From Lachnospiraceae bacterium (lineage in GTDB: Bacteria; Bacillota; Clostridia; Lachnospirales; Lachnospiraceae): a stretch of 14,866 nt of DNA. The notes under the pieces were generated by a model that was given only the letters and a program-made list of their open reading frames with translations, was not told the DNA's origin and made no database searches. Below, piece after piece: positions 1 through 6,620 of the stretch. Numbering within the stretch: the first letter of the stretch is position 1; each line of letters begins with the position of its first letter. A program made the translations under genes and the position numbers. Where the stretch lies: positions 1-14,866 of the forward strand of contig VSOC01000074.1 in the NCBI GenBank assembly GCA_009774615.1, written 5' to 3'.

Positions 1-1283
1 TCAATCGTAGCCGGCGGCTTAGGACTCATATCAAAACACACCCTGTTCACATTCCCAACTTCCGCAAGTATCCTGTCTGTAATCTTCTGCAATACATCCC
101 AGTCCACCCGCTCTATGGTTGCGCTCATCGCATCAATGGTATTAATCGCCCGGATAATCACCATATAGTCGAAGCATCTTGCATTATTCTTCACGCCCAC
201 GGATTTAAAATCCGGCACTACGGTAAAGTACTGCCAAACCTTCTTATCCAACCCGGCCTTTGCAAATTCTTCTCTTAATATCGCATCCGACTCCCGAACG
301 GCTTCCAGTCTGTCCCTGGTAATTGCCCCCAGGCAGCGCACGCCAAGCCCCGGGCCCGGGAACGGCTGGCGGTAAACCATCTCAGCGGGAAGCCCCAGTT
401 CTACGCCGCAGGCTCGAACTTCGTCTTTAAACAGCTGTTTTAACGGCTCTACCAATGCAAACTGCAGATCCTCCGGCAGTCCGCCCACGTTATGGTGCGA
501 TTTTACCATCTTCGCCGTTTTTGTCCCGCTTTCAATAATATCGGGATAAATCGTCCCCTGACCTAAAAAGTCAATGCCTTCCAGTTTCCTTGCCTCTTCT
601 TCAAATACCCGGATAAATTCTTTGCCGATAATTTTCCTCTTCTGTTCCGGATCAGCCACGCCTTCCAGCTTTCCTAAAAAACGCTCCACTGCGTCCACAT
701 AAATTAGATTTGCATGAAGCTGGTTTTTAAACACTTCAACTACACTTTCCGACTCATTTTTGCGCATCAGTCCGTGATTGACGTGCACGCAGACCAGCTG
801 TTTTCCAATCGCCTTTATCAGCATTGCCGCAACGACCGAAGAGTCCACACCGCCGGAAAGTGCCAGAAGCACCTTCTTATCTCCCACCTGCTGCCGGATC
901 AGTTCCACCTGATCTTCGATAAAGTTTTTCATATTCCAGTTTGCCTGCGCCTGGCACACGTCAAAGACAAATTCCTTAAGTTCTGCCCCTTCCGGCAGCC
1001 GATCCATCTTCCTCTCCCCTTTTGCCCCAGGATGGTCAATGGAAAGCATCGGAAAACCGCAGGCATACAGCGCCGGATCAACATCAACGGCAATTCCGTC
1101 CACAACCCGGTTTTCCCCGCCGTTAAGCACAACCCCTTTTACATTAGGCAATGCCTTTAACTCCTCCGGGGTAATATCATGGGGATGAATCTCACTATAA
1201 ACCCCCAGTTCACGAATCTGGCGGGCTAATGCCGCATTTTCCGTACTTCCCAAATCCAAGATTACAATCATATCCTGTTTCAT
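1..1283 (-). CDS. guaA: GMP synthase with truncated, catalytically dead glutaminase domain (partial, 3' end off window)
   Basis: GMP synthase converts XMP to GMP with ATP and ammonia in cytosolic purine synthesis. The frame reads 427 complete codons without a stop. The last residues, KPPATI, match the family terminus KPPATIEWE, so only about three codons are missing. The ATP-pyrophosphatase half is complete: P-loop LSGGVDSS (142-149), GQGTIYPD, KSHHNVGG and PFPGPGLGVR. The N-terminal class-I glutaminase domain is reduced. Residues 6-85 keep the first strands (ILDLGS, VVLNGG), but the nucleophile-elbow Cys site (normally GVCYG or GICYG) reads SIDHP, with Asp83 in the Cys position. The stretch that would carry the catalytic His-x-Glu is absent. 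The projected length is about 430 residues, against about 515-525 for usual GuaA. The start is ATG at 1283, with AGGAGG 6 nt upstream. It lies 81 nt downstream of the CapA-family gene on the same strand. I infer an ammonia-dependent enzyme, or one using a separate glutaminase. Confidence 0.93.
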   Translation of the reverse strand, partial: MKQDMIVILDLGSTENAALARQIRELGVYSEIHPHDITPEELKALPNVKGVVLNGGENRVVDGIAVDVDPALYACGFPMLSIDHPGAKGERKMDRLPEGAELKEFVFDVCQAQANWNMKNFIEDQVELIRQQVGDKKVLLALSGGVDSSVVAAMLIKAIGKQLVCVHVNHGLMRKNESESVVEVFKNQLHANLIYVDAVERFLGKLEGVADPEQKRKIIGKEFIRVFEEEARKLEGIDFLGQGTIYPDIIESGTKTAKMVKSHHNVGGLPEDLQFALVEPLKQLFKDEVRACGVELGLPAEMVYRQPFPGPGLGVRCLGAITRDRLEAVRESDAILREEFAKAGLDKKVWQYFTVVPDFKSVGVKNNARCFDYMVIIRAINTIDAMSATIERVDWDVLQKITDRILAEVGNVNRVCFDMSPKPPATI

Positions 1284-1306
1284 CTGCTTCCTCCTTTTCT
1301 TCCTTT

Positions 1307-1338
1307 CGTACTTCCTTCTTTTCGTGCTTCCTTCTTTT
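1307..1338. repeat. Tandem 16-bp purine-rich repeat in the guaA leader
   Basis: Two adjacent 16-bp units differ at one base: CGTACTTCCTTCTTTT (1307-1322) and CGTGCTTCCTTCTTTT (1323-1338), as read on plus. On the transcribed strand they are AAAAGAAGGAAG blocks, and a looser third purine-rich stretch runs into the ribosome-binding site of guaA. They may be slippage products. No role is visible. Confidence 0.75.
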
Positions 1339-1364
1339 CATGCTTTTAATGTACTCTTATCCCT

Positions 1365-2591
1365 TTACTTTTCCCGGATCATGCCCAGTTCATCAACCGA
1401 AGCATTCGCCGATATCGATTCTAAAAACCGGAACACCCTCTGCTGCTGCGCCGGGTCAGTAACCAGGCTTGTCCGGCAGTTCTGCTGAAGGCAGGGCACG
1501 AAGCGCAGTTCTAAAAGACCGTCCCTGCAGATATCAGCTTCCACCAGACCGGTATCTAATGTCCTGCTGTTAAACCAGTAATTGCCCAGACTGTAAAAAA
1601 TGGGAACCCCTTTATAATACTCCACCCCCTGCAGGCAGTGTGGGTGATCCCCAATGACCAGATCCGCACCCGCATCAATATACTGATGACCCAAAAGCTG
1701 CTGATCCCCTTCAAACTGATTCACCCCTTCCGTTCCCCAGTGCACATAAACCACGACAAAATCACTGGTTTCTTCTGCCCTGCGAATAACCTCTAAAAAA
1801 GCCTCGGGAGAAAAAGTCCGCAGAACACCAGCTGAAGAGTCCGTCGCCTCCTTCGTAAACACATAGGAACGCTCTACCTGCGTCGCGCTGACAAAGGCAA
1901 TCTTCATCCCGCCCTTTTCCATATAGACAATCTTCTTTGCCTCCTCTAAATTCCTCCCTGCGCCCACATAGGGAATTTCATAGTGATCCAGGGTATCTAA
2001 TGTGTCAATCAGTGCCGTTTCCCCGTAATCAAACACATGGTTATTGGCCAGGGAAACGATATCCACGGACAATTTCAGCAAATTTTCCGCCATCTCAGGT
2101 TTTGCCCGAAAGGTAAAAGTTTTCCCGGAAAGCGGGGCCCCGCGGTTGCTGTAGGTAAACTCATTATTTACCATCATAATATCCGCCGAATCCATCCGGG
2201 CAATTAAATCCGGGGTAATGCACTGGGCAATATCATTTCCCCGGCTGTGATAGCTGACCATGTTCGCATAGCCTTCGGCAAAGCTGATATCTCCGGCAAA
2301 GGAAAGCGTAACCCGTTCAAATGCCTGCTTCCCCTCTGCCATCTCTTTTTTCATTTCTTCTTCAGACATTTCTTCTCCGGATATTTCTTCTCCGGATATT
2401 TCTTCTTCAACGTTTTCCTTTTTTGACATTCCTTCCCCAAAGCTTCCTTCTTCAGATAATCCTTTTTCAGATCCAAAGCTTCCTTCTTCGGATACCCCCT
2501 CTGTCGAAATATAAATTTCCGTTTTTTCCGGAACGGTCACTTTGCCCCAAAGAATAAAAGAAGCACATAACATTGCCAGATAACGCACCAC
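1365..2591 (-). CDS. CapA/PgsA-family protein (poly-gamma-glutamate capsule synthesis type, metallophosphatase-like fold)
   Basis: This is a 408-residue protein of the CapA (PGA_cap) family, whose members have a calcineurin-like metallophosphoesterase fold. Some take part in poly-gamma-glutamate capsule synthesis; many are uncharacterised. Seen here: a short hydrophobic N-terminus (about 4-16), then a low-complexity acidic linker (about 33-88) built from SEEGSFG and SGEE units, then the domain from about residue 95. Domain motifs are AGDISF (99-104), NNEF (142-145), LANNHVFDYG (181-190), HWGTE (284-288), GDHPHCLQG (314-322) and SLGNYWF (334-340). The start is GTG at 2591, with AGGAGG 9 nt upstream; the next codon is also GTG. 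The hydrophobic start suggests a membrane-anchored extracytoplasmic protein. No capB, capC or other capsule genes are nearby, so a capsule role is not supported by context. It is divergent from the LysR gene, which could regulate it. Confidence 0.9.
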   Translation of the reverse strand: MVRYLAMLCASFILWGKVTVPEKTEIYISTEGVSEEGSFGSEKGLSEEGSFGEGMSKKENVEEEISGEEISGEEMSEEEMKKEMAEGKQAFERVTLSFAGDISFAEGYANMVSYHSRGNDIAQCITPDLIARMDSADIMMVNNEFTYSNRGAPLSGKTFTFRAKPEMAENLLKLSVDIVSLANNHVFDYGETALIDTLDTLDHYEIPYVGAGRNLEEAKKIVYMEKGGMKIAFVSATQVERSYVFTKEATDSSAGVLRTFSPEAFLEVIRRAEETSDFVVVYVHWGTEGVNQFEGDQQLLGHQYIDAGADLVIGDHPHCLQGVEYYKGVPIFYSLGNYWFNSRTLDTGLVEADICRDGLLELRFVPCLQQNCRTSLVTDPAQQQRVFRFLESISANASVDELGMIREK

Positions 2592-2645
2592 TTCACATAC
2601 CCTCCTCTGTTCGGACTCTTTCTGTCCTGCCAGCCATTTGCCAAA

Positions 2646-2674
2646 AGCTTAACACAAAAATGCCGCTGTGACAA
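2646..2674 (-). promoter_or_regulatory. Weak candidate promoter for the CapA-family gene
   Basis: On the minus strand TTGTCA (5 of 6 to the -35 consensus, plus-strand 2669-2674) is followed after 17 bp by TAAGCT (2646-2651), only a 3 of 6 match to the -10 consensus. Initiation here would give a leader of about 50 nt that contains the AGGAGG of the gene. Confidence 0.28.
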
Positions 2675-2735
2675 GCCTTCTGTTTCATTTGTTTTTTCTT
2701 CCAGTTTATATGTTTACAAACACTGAACATTTTTA

Positions 2736-2866
2736 GTTACTGTTGGTGTAGGTCTGCGCACTTGCTGCATGAACCGCAGGTTAAGCTGAGCCAGTGAGCA
2801 AAAATCCTATCAGTAAAGGCAATTTTTATGGATTTTTCCTGTTGCTGTGAATGTGTGAACAGTAAC
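2736..2866. repeat. 131-bp element with 9-bp terminal inverted repeats; holds one copy of the dispersed palindromic repeat
   Basis: The element begins with GTTACTGTT (2736-2744) and ends with its exact inverse AACAGTAAC (2858-2866). The right end is itself near-palindromic: GTTGCTGT (2841-2848), a 10-nt loop GAATGTGTGA, then ACAGTAAC (2859-2866). The 39 bp at the right (2828-2866, from ATGGATTTTT onward) closely resembles 7407-7446 downstream of the SDR gene. It encodes no protein. The form resembles a small non-autonomous mobile or REP-like element. No clear target-site duplication was found, although TTTTT tracts flank both ends. Confidence 0.6.
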
Positions 2867-2897
2867 CATTTTTACCGCCTCATCCAACATTTCATGC

Positions 2898-2926
2898 TTG
2901 TTTTTTCTTATTCTTTTCTTTACAAT
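2898..2926 (+). promoter_or_regulatory. Candidate promoter for the LysR gene
   Basis: TTGTTT (2898-2903), a 17-bp T-rich spacer and TACAAT (2921-2926; 5 of 6 to the -10 consensus). Transcription would start near 2933 and give a leader of about 100 nt. The -35 is poor, as is common for activator-dependent promoters. Confidence 0.4.
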
Positions 2927-3031
2927 TAGTCCGGAAAGAAAAAAACTTGATAACATTTTGCCATTCCTGAAAGGCTATTACAGCAAACAAACAGCCATAA
3001 CAGGCCAACAAAGGAGAGTCTGGAGGTTTCC

Positions 3032-3943
3032 ATGGATTTACATTTAATTGAAAATATTCTTATGATCAGTGAAGAAAAAAGCATTGCCCGTGCGGCGGAA
3101 AAGCTTTTTATTACCCAATCTGCCCTAAACCAGCAGCTGCAAAAACTGGAATCTGAACTGGGGACTTCGCTTTTTGTGCGCACCCGTTCCGACTGGCAGC
3201 CCACACCGGCAGGGGAAATTTATCTCCAGACCGCAAAAACCATACTGGCACTGAAAAAAGATACTTACAGTAAGATTCACGATATCGCTGAATTTGACCA
3301 GCGGCATTTTACCATTGGACTGATTCCCGAACGGGGGGTGGATATGTTTACGTCCATTTATCCCCAGTTTCATCATTCTTTTCCGGATATTATCCTTGAG
3401 CCTGTGGAATGCAATGTGCGCACCATGCAGAAAAGAATAAGCCGGGGAGAGATTGACCTTGGGCTGATGACGCTGACCCGGCACCAGCGCGATGAAAATA
3501 CCTATATGCACATGGCCTATGAAGAAATCGTTCTGGCTGTGCCGGCCGGCCATGCTCTGGCGGAAAAAGGAAGCCGGGACATTAAAAATGCCCCGGAAAT
3601 TGCCCTGGAATCCTTTGCCCAGGACCCCTTTATCCTGATTTACCCTGCCTCTACGATGTATCAGCTGGTCAGGGGATTATTCACCTATGCGGGTTTTGAA
3701 CCGAAAGTACTTTTTTCCACCAGCAGCAATATCAGCAAATACCGCATGGTTGACGCCGGTGTCGGCTGTGCCCTTCTCCCTGCTGTATTTGCCCTTCCGT
3801 CAGAACGCATGGTATTTTTCCGCCTGCCCCAGCACCCGCACTGGGAAATCAGCATGTGCTGCAGAAAGGACGCTTACTTAAGCAAGGCCGAAAAAGCCTT
3901 TCTTGACCTCTGCCATACCTACTGGAGCCGGGTTCTTCCTTAA
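3032..3943 (+). CDS. LysR-family transcriptional regulator
   Basis: This 303-residue protein has the usual LysR length and layout. Residues 1-60 form the winged helix-turn-helix DNA-binding domain: SIARAAEKLFITQSALNQQL (17-36), followed by LESELGTSLFVRTR. A linker helix follows. From about residue 90 comes a periplasmic-binding-protein-like effector domain with typical phrases (FTIGLIPERG, GEIDLGLMTL, EEIVLAVPAGHAL, DAGVGCALLPAVFAL). The start is ATG at 3032 with GGAGG 5 nt upstream. It ends 58 nt before the convergent NlpC/P60 gene, with no clear terminator between them. It is divergent from the CapA-family gene, its most likely target besides itself by the usual LysR arrangement. The inducer cannot be told from sequence. 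Confidence 0.93.
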   Translation: MDLHLIENILMISEEKSIARAAEKLFITQSALNQQLQKLESELGTSLFVRTRSDWQPTPAGEIYLQTAKTILALKKDTYSKIHDIAEFDQRHFTIGLIPERGVDMFTSIYPQFHHSFPDIILEPVECNVRTMQKRISRGEIDLGLMTLTRHQRDENTYMHMAYEEIVLAVPAGHALAEKGSRDIKNAPEIALESFAQDPFILIYPASTMYQLVRGLFTYAGFEPKVLFSTSSNISKYRMVDAGVGCALLPAVFALPSERMVFFRLPQHPHWEISMCCRKDAYLSKAEKAFLDLCHTYWSRVLP

Positions 3944-4001
3944 AACGGTGTTTGAACATGCCCCTGCCATACGGCACCGGACACATCGATTTTGTCCATT
4001 T

Positions 4002-5453
4002 CTAATCAAAAAACGAAACCGCCCTGCACGCCGTCCGGTAATCGGCCGGGCTGATAATAATTCCTGTCCTGGCGCTGGCGGCATGAATGACCTGACCGCC
4101 GCCGATATAAATCGCCACATGGTTAATGGTATCGCCGCTGGCATAAAACAGCAAATCTCCCGGCTTAACCGCTTCTATGGCAATCTGCCTTCCGTTTGAC
4201 GCCTGCTCCCGCGAATTTCTCCCTGTATTTATGCCAAAATGTTCAAATATCCGCATCACAAAGCCGGAACAGTCCGTACCGTTCGTCAGGCTGTCGCCTC
4301 CATAGACATAAGGATAACCCAAAAACTGCTTTGCATAGGCCACTAATGCTGTTCTGGCGGCGGAAACCAGTTCCTGGGAAGCACTTCCTCCCGGCCCGTA
4401 AAGTGAGGTTGTACTTTCTGGATAAACGTTTTCTGCACTGCCGGGACCGTAAGGACTGACCACCGCAGCCGCAGCCAGAGTCGGCGTCGTCCCGGGCGGT
4501 GCCACCTGCGGGTTATCTCCCTGCCCTAAAGGATTGGCGGCAATCGTCGCCGGAACACCCTCCATTCCCGAAGATGATGGCTTCTGCCCGGAAAGTCCTG
4601 CCAATGTACCCTGCACCGCTTCTGTCTGTCCCGAAAAACTTGTCTGCGTACCCTGCACCGCTTCCGACTGGCCTGGAATCACCTGTACCGAGGCAAAAAA
4701 ACTTCCGCTTCCGCCGGAATCACTCTTTGCCTCCACCAGCTTTACTTCCTCAAGCTTCTGCAAAGCCGCCTGTGCTTCCTGCTGCCGTCTTGCCTCTTCG
4801 GCCTGCTGTGCAGCTTCCTCCTCCAGAGAAACCGCCTGCGGATAAACCATCCTGGTCTTTATGTAATCCATCGACACATAGCCGGTCAGGGTATCATCTA
4901 CGGCAAGCCTGGCAAAATGATTCTCCTCCCCCAGCATAATATATTCTGCTCCCTGCCGCAGGGTCGTCAGTGCCGGGCTGGATACATCCGGTCTTTCCCG
5001 AAGCCGCAGTGCTGCAGTATTAATCATTGCATAGCAGATCCCAACCTCTCTTGCCGCAGCCTCAGCCTGGGCTCCCGTCAGAAAATAACTGGCCTTTACA
5101 TAACCGTTCACACTTCCGGACTGAATCTGATACCAGCTTCCGCCCTCGCCGTTTACGGTCGCCAGAATATCGGCGGCTGCATTGCGGTAGATTTTTCCCA
5201 CCACTGCACTGGCTGTCGTTGCCTGCTGGCGGATGTTGACATAGTTGGCGGCCTGACAGACCGCCAGGTTTTGCATATTCTCCGGTGCCTGCACATTCTC
5301 CCGCAAAACCCTGCTCGTCCTTAAATCAGCTTCTTCCTGCTCCTGCCGGGAACTTAGAATATATTCCGGACCAGACCAGCCAGCAGCACGGTAACAGCCC
5401 ATAAATCCCAAAAGACAGCATCCTGCCGCTAAAACTACGCTTCTGCCTCCCAA
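4002..5453 (-). CDS. Secreted SH3b-SH3b-NlpC/P60 peptidoglycan endopeptidase
   Basis: This 483-residue wall hydrolase belongs to the NlpC/P60 family, cysteine peptidases that usually cleave D-Glu-diamino-acid bonds in peptidoglycan stems. Order: a hydrophobic export signal or anchor (about 5-19); a first bacterial SH3 domain (about 62-126, NYVNIRQQATTASAVVG, GYVKASYF); a second (about 140-200, LRLRERPDVSSPALTTL, GYVSMDYI); an Ala/Glu/Gln coiled-coil stretch (208-240); a Ser/Gly/Pro-rich linker with repeats of the type GQxEAVQGT; and the catalytic domain (about 363-483). The catalytic residues are Cys395 (NGTDCSGF), His445 (INHVAIYIG) and His457 (QVIHAAS). The start is TTG at 5453, preceded by AGGAGGTG; an in-frame TAG lies 30 nt upstream and the next ATG is 17 codons inside. 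It lies 64 nt downstream of trxB and may be cotranscribed with it. It probably remodels or splits the cell wall. Confidence 0.93.
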   Translation of the reverse strand: MGGRSVVLAAGCCLLGFMGCYRAAGWSGPEYILSSRQEQEEADLRTSRVLRENVQAPENMQNLAVCQAANYVNIRQQATTASAVVGKIYRNAAADILATVNGEGGSWYQIQSGSVNGYVKASYFLTGAQAEAAAREVGICYAMINTAALRLRERPDVSSPALTTLRQGAEYIMLGEENHFARLAVDDTLTGYVSMDYIKTRMVYPQAVSLEEEAAQQAEEARRQQEAQAALQKLEEVKLVEAKSDSGGSGSFFASVQVIPGQSEAVQGTQTSFSGQTEAVQGTLAGLSGQKPSSSGMEGVPATIAANPLGQGDNPQVAPPGTTPTLAAAAVVSPYGPGSAENVYPESTTSLYGPGGSASQELVSAARTALVAYAKQFLGYPYVYGGDSLTNGTDCSGFVMRIFEHFGINTGRNSREQASNGRQIAIEAVKPGDLLFYASGDTINHVAIYIGGGQVIHAASARTGIIISPADYRTACRAVSFFD

Positions 5454-5517
5454 TCTCCTGCACCTCCTCTGCCCTATGCCCTAGTACTGCATTGCGTAAA
5501 TTCCAGTGAATATGCAC

Positions 5518-6438
5518 TTAATACTTTTCGTTCAAATACCTTTCCACGCTTGTCACCGCATTTGCACCGTCGGCAGCAGCCGTAATAATCTGGCGAAGCG
5601 CTTTCGTCCGCACATCACCTGCGGCAAAGATTCCCGGCACAGAGGTCTTACCGTCCTCACCGGCACGGATGTAACCGTTTTCCATCTCCACCACGCCTTC
5701 AAACGCACTGCTTAACGGCTTAATCCCTACCGCAATAAACACACCGTTTACCGCAAGATGCAGGGCCTGTCCGGACTTGACGTTCTTTAGGCAAAGCCCT
5801 TCCACCTTCTCTGTCCCTTCAATCTTTTCCACCACAGAGTCCCAGATTACCTCCACATTTTCCAGTGCAAACAGACGCTCCTGCAAAACCTTCGCGCCCC
5901 GGAGTTCGTTCCTGCGGTGAATCAGATAAACCTTTTCACACATTCTGGACAAAAAAACCGCGTCTTCAATCGCCACATCGCCGCCGCCCACAACTGCCAC
6001 GGTTTTCTTGCGGAAAAATGCGCCGTCACAGGTTGCACAGTAAGAAACACCCATGCCTGCAAGTTCCTCTTCACCGAAAACCCCCAGCTTCCGGTGCATA
6101 GCCCCCGTGGCAATAATCACCGTTTTTGTCTTATAGCTTTTCTCCCTGCCTTCAACTTCGATAACATCCTTCGTCCTGGAAATTTTTACCACTTCATCTT
6201 CAGCAAAAACAGCCCCCAGGGCATCTGCGTGTTCCCTGAACTTTGTTCCCAGTTCAAAGCCGTTCATCCCCGGAAGTCCCGGATAATTATCCACCTCTTC
6301 TGTAGTCAGCACCTGTCCGCCGCTGATCATCTCTTTTTCCAGCACCAGCGCATGAAGTCTTGCCCTGCGCGCATAAATTGCCGCCGAAAGCCCTGCCGGG
6401 CCTGAACCGATAATCACTAAATCATAGCATTCATTCAT
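5518..6438 (-). CDS. trxB: Thioredoxin reductase (NADPH, FAD)
   Basis: This 306-residue protein is full length for low-molecular-weight bacterial thioredoxin reductase, which passes electrons from NADPH through FAD and a disulfide to thioredoxin in the cytoplasm. Motifs: the FAD dinucleotide fold IIGSGPAGLSAAIYA (9-23), IATGA (109-113), the redox-active CATC (134-137), the NADPH fold VVGGGDVAIEDA (149-160), HRRNELRG (174-181; the HRRxxxR pattern is typical of NADPH preference) and the C-terminal FAD motif GIFAAGDVR (269-277). The start is ATG at 6438; GGAGAA lies about 12 nt upstream, a rather long spacing. No thioredoxin gene is adjacent. The SDR gene is divergent across a 182-bp gap, and the NlpC/P60 gene follows on the same strand. 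Confidence 0.96.
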   Translation of the reverse strand: MNECYDLVIIGSGPAGLSAAIYARRARLHALVLEKEMISGGQVLTTEEVDNYPGLPGMNGFELGTKFREHADALGAVFAEDEVVKISRTKDVIEVEGREKSYKTKTVIIATGAMHRKLGVFGEEELAGMGVSYCATCDGAFFRKKTVAVVGGGDVAIEDAVFLSRMCEKVYLIHRRNELRGAKVLQERLFALENVEVIWDSVVEKIEGTEKVEGLCLKNVKSGQALHLAVNGVFIAVGIKPLSSAFEGVVEMENGYIRAGEDGKTSVPGIFAAGDVRTKALRQIITAAADGANAVTSVERYLNEKY

Positions 6439-6455
6439 TGTTCTTTATCTTCTCC

Positions 6456-6529
6456 ATAATAATATTCTTGCAAAAAGTGTCAAAAAGTCTATTCCCGCTT
6501 CTTGCAATTTTCTGTTTTTTAGTATATCA
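6456..6529 (-). promoter_or_regulatory. trxB: Candidate trxB promoters (two alternatives)
   Basis: The proximal option is a perfect -35 TTGACA (6478-6483), a 16-bp spacer and TATTAT (6456-6461). It would start transcription only about 11 nt before the ATG and would exclude the GGAGAA. The distal option is an extended -10, TGATATACT (6521-6529) without a good -35, giving a leader of about 75 nt that keeps the ribosome-binding site. The sequence alone does not decide between them. Confidence 0.45.
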
Positions 6530-6530
6530 T
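6502..6530 (+). promoter_or_regulatory. Candidate promoter for the SDR gene
   Basis: TTGCAA (6502-6507), a 17-bp spacer and TATCAT (6525-6530; 5 of 6 to the -10 consensus). Transcription would start near 6537, about 85 nt before the SDR start. Its -10 overlaps the extended -10 proposed for trxB on the other strand. Confidence 0.45.
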
Positions 6531-6586
6531 ATTTCCACAAAATTAATCCAGCTTTATTTCTTACGATTATGTTACAGGAATAAACC

Positions 6587-6598
6587 GTTACTGTTCAC
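6587..6598. repeat. Half copy of the dispersed repeat, upstream of the SDR ribosome-binding site
   Basis: GTTACTGTTCAC (6587-6598) matches one arm and the start of the loop of the dispersed palindromic repeat. It is followed by CCATCCCGG instead of the second arm. It lies in the 5' leader of the SDR gene. The inverse sequence GTGAACAGTTAC (7435-7446, 11 of 12 matching) lies just after the SDR stop. Confidence 0.5.
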
Positions 6599-6620
6599 CC
6601 ATCCCGGCAAAGGAGTCTTT

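Larger units (their letters stand above)
2592..3031. other. 440-bp divergent intergenic region between the CapA-family gene and lysR
   Basis: No credible gene is seen here. It holds the ribosome-binding sites of both flanking genes, a candidate promoter for each, a near-palindrome TGTTTACAAACA (2711-2722) and a 131-bp element bounded by GTTACTGTT and AACAGTAAC (2736-2866). Inside that element AAAAATCC (2800-2807) and GGATTTTT (2830-2837) form an inverted repeat. LysR-type regulators often bind between themselves and a divergent gene, so the near-palindrome is a candidate operator. This is inference. Confidence 0.6.

Noticed and set aside
714..1160. Open frame of 148 codons on plus inside guaA
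   Set aside because: It is antisense to a well-supported gene, has no ribosome-binding site and no recognisable protein pattern. The same holds for the long plus-strand frames opposite the NlpC/P60, trxB, MATE, GTPase-NYN and rsmF genes.
1210..1341. Short minus-strand frame of 43 codons (starts MKRRKHEKKEVRK) overlapping the guaA start
   Set aside because: Its first half is just the translated purine-rich tandem repeat, it lacks its own clear ribosome-binding site, and it then runs out of frame into guaA. A regulatory leader peptide cannot be excluded but is not supported.
1284..1364. Purine riboswitch or other structured leader before guaA
   Set aside because: The 81-bp gap is too short for the usual aptamer plus expression platform and is dominated by purine-rich repeats. 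None of the conserved aptamer sequence was seen.
2800..2837. AAAAATCC/GGATTTTT inverted repeat as an intrinsic terminator
   Set aside because: The stem is AT-rich with a 22-nt loop, no gene on plus ends upstream of it, and it belongs to the 131-bp repeat element.
3944..4001. Terminator between the convergent lysR and NlpC/P60 genes
   Set aside because: Only a 4-bp TGCC/GGCA stem without a following T-run is present.
6438..6620. Upstream extension of the SDR frame to an ATG at 6438
   Set aside because: The extension would abut the trxB start, covers the promoter-like region and the repeat copy, and has no ribosome-binding site. The ATG at 6621 has AAGGAG and matches the family start.
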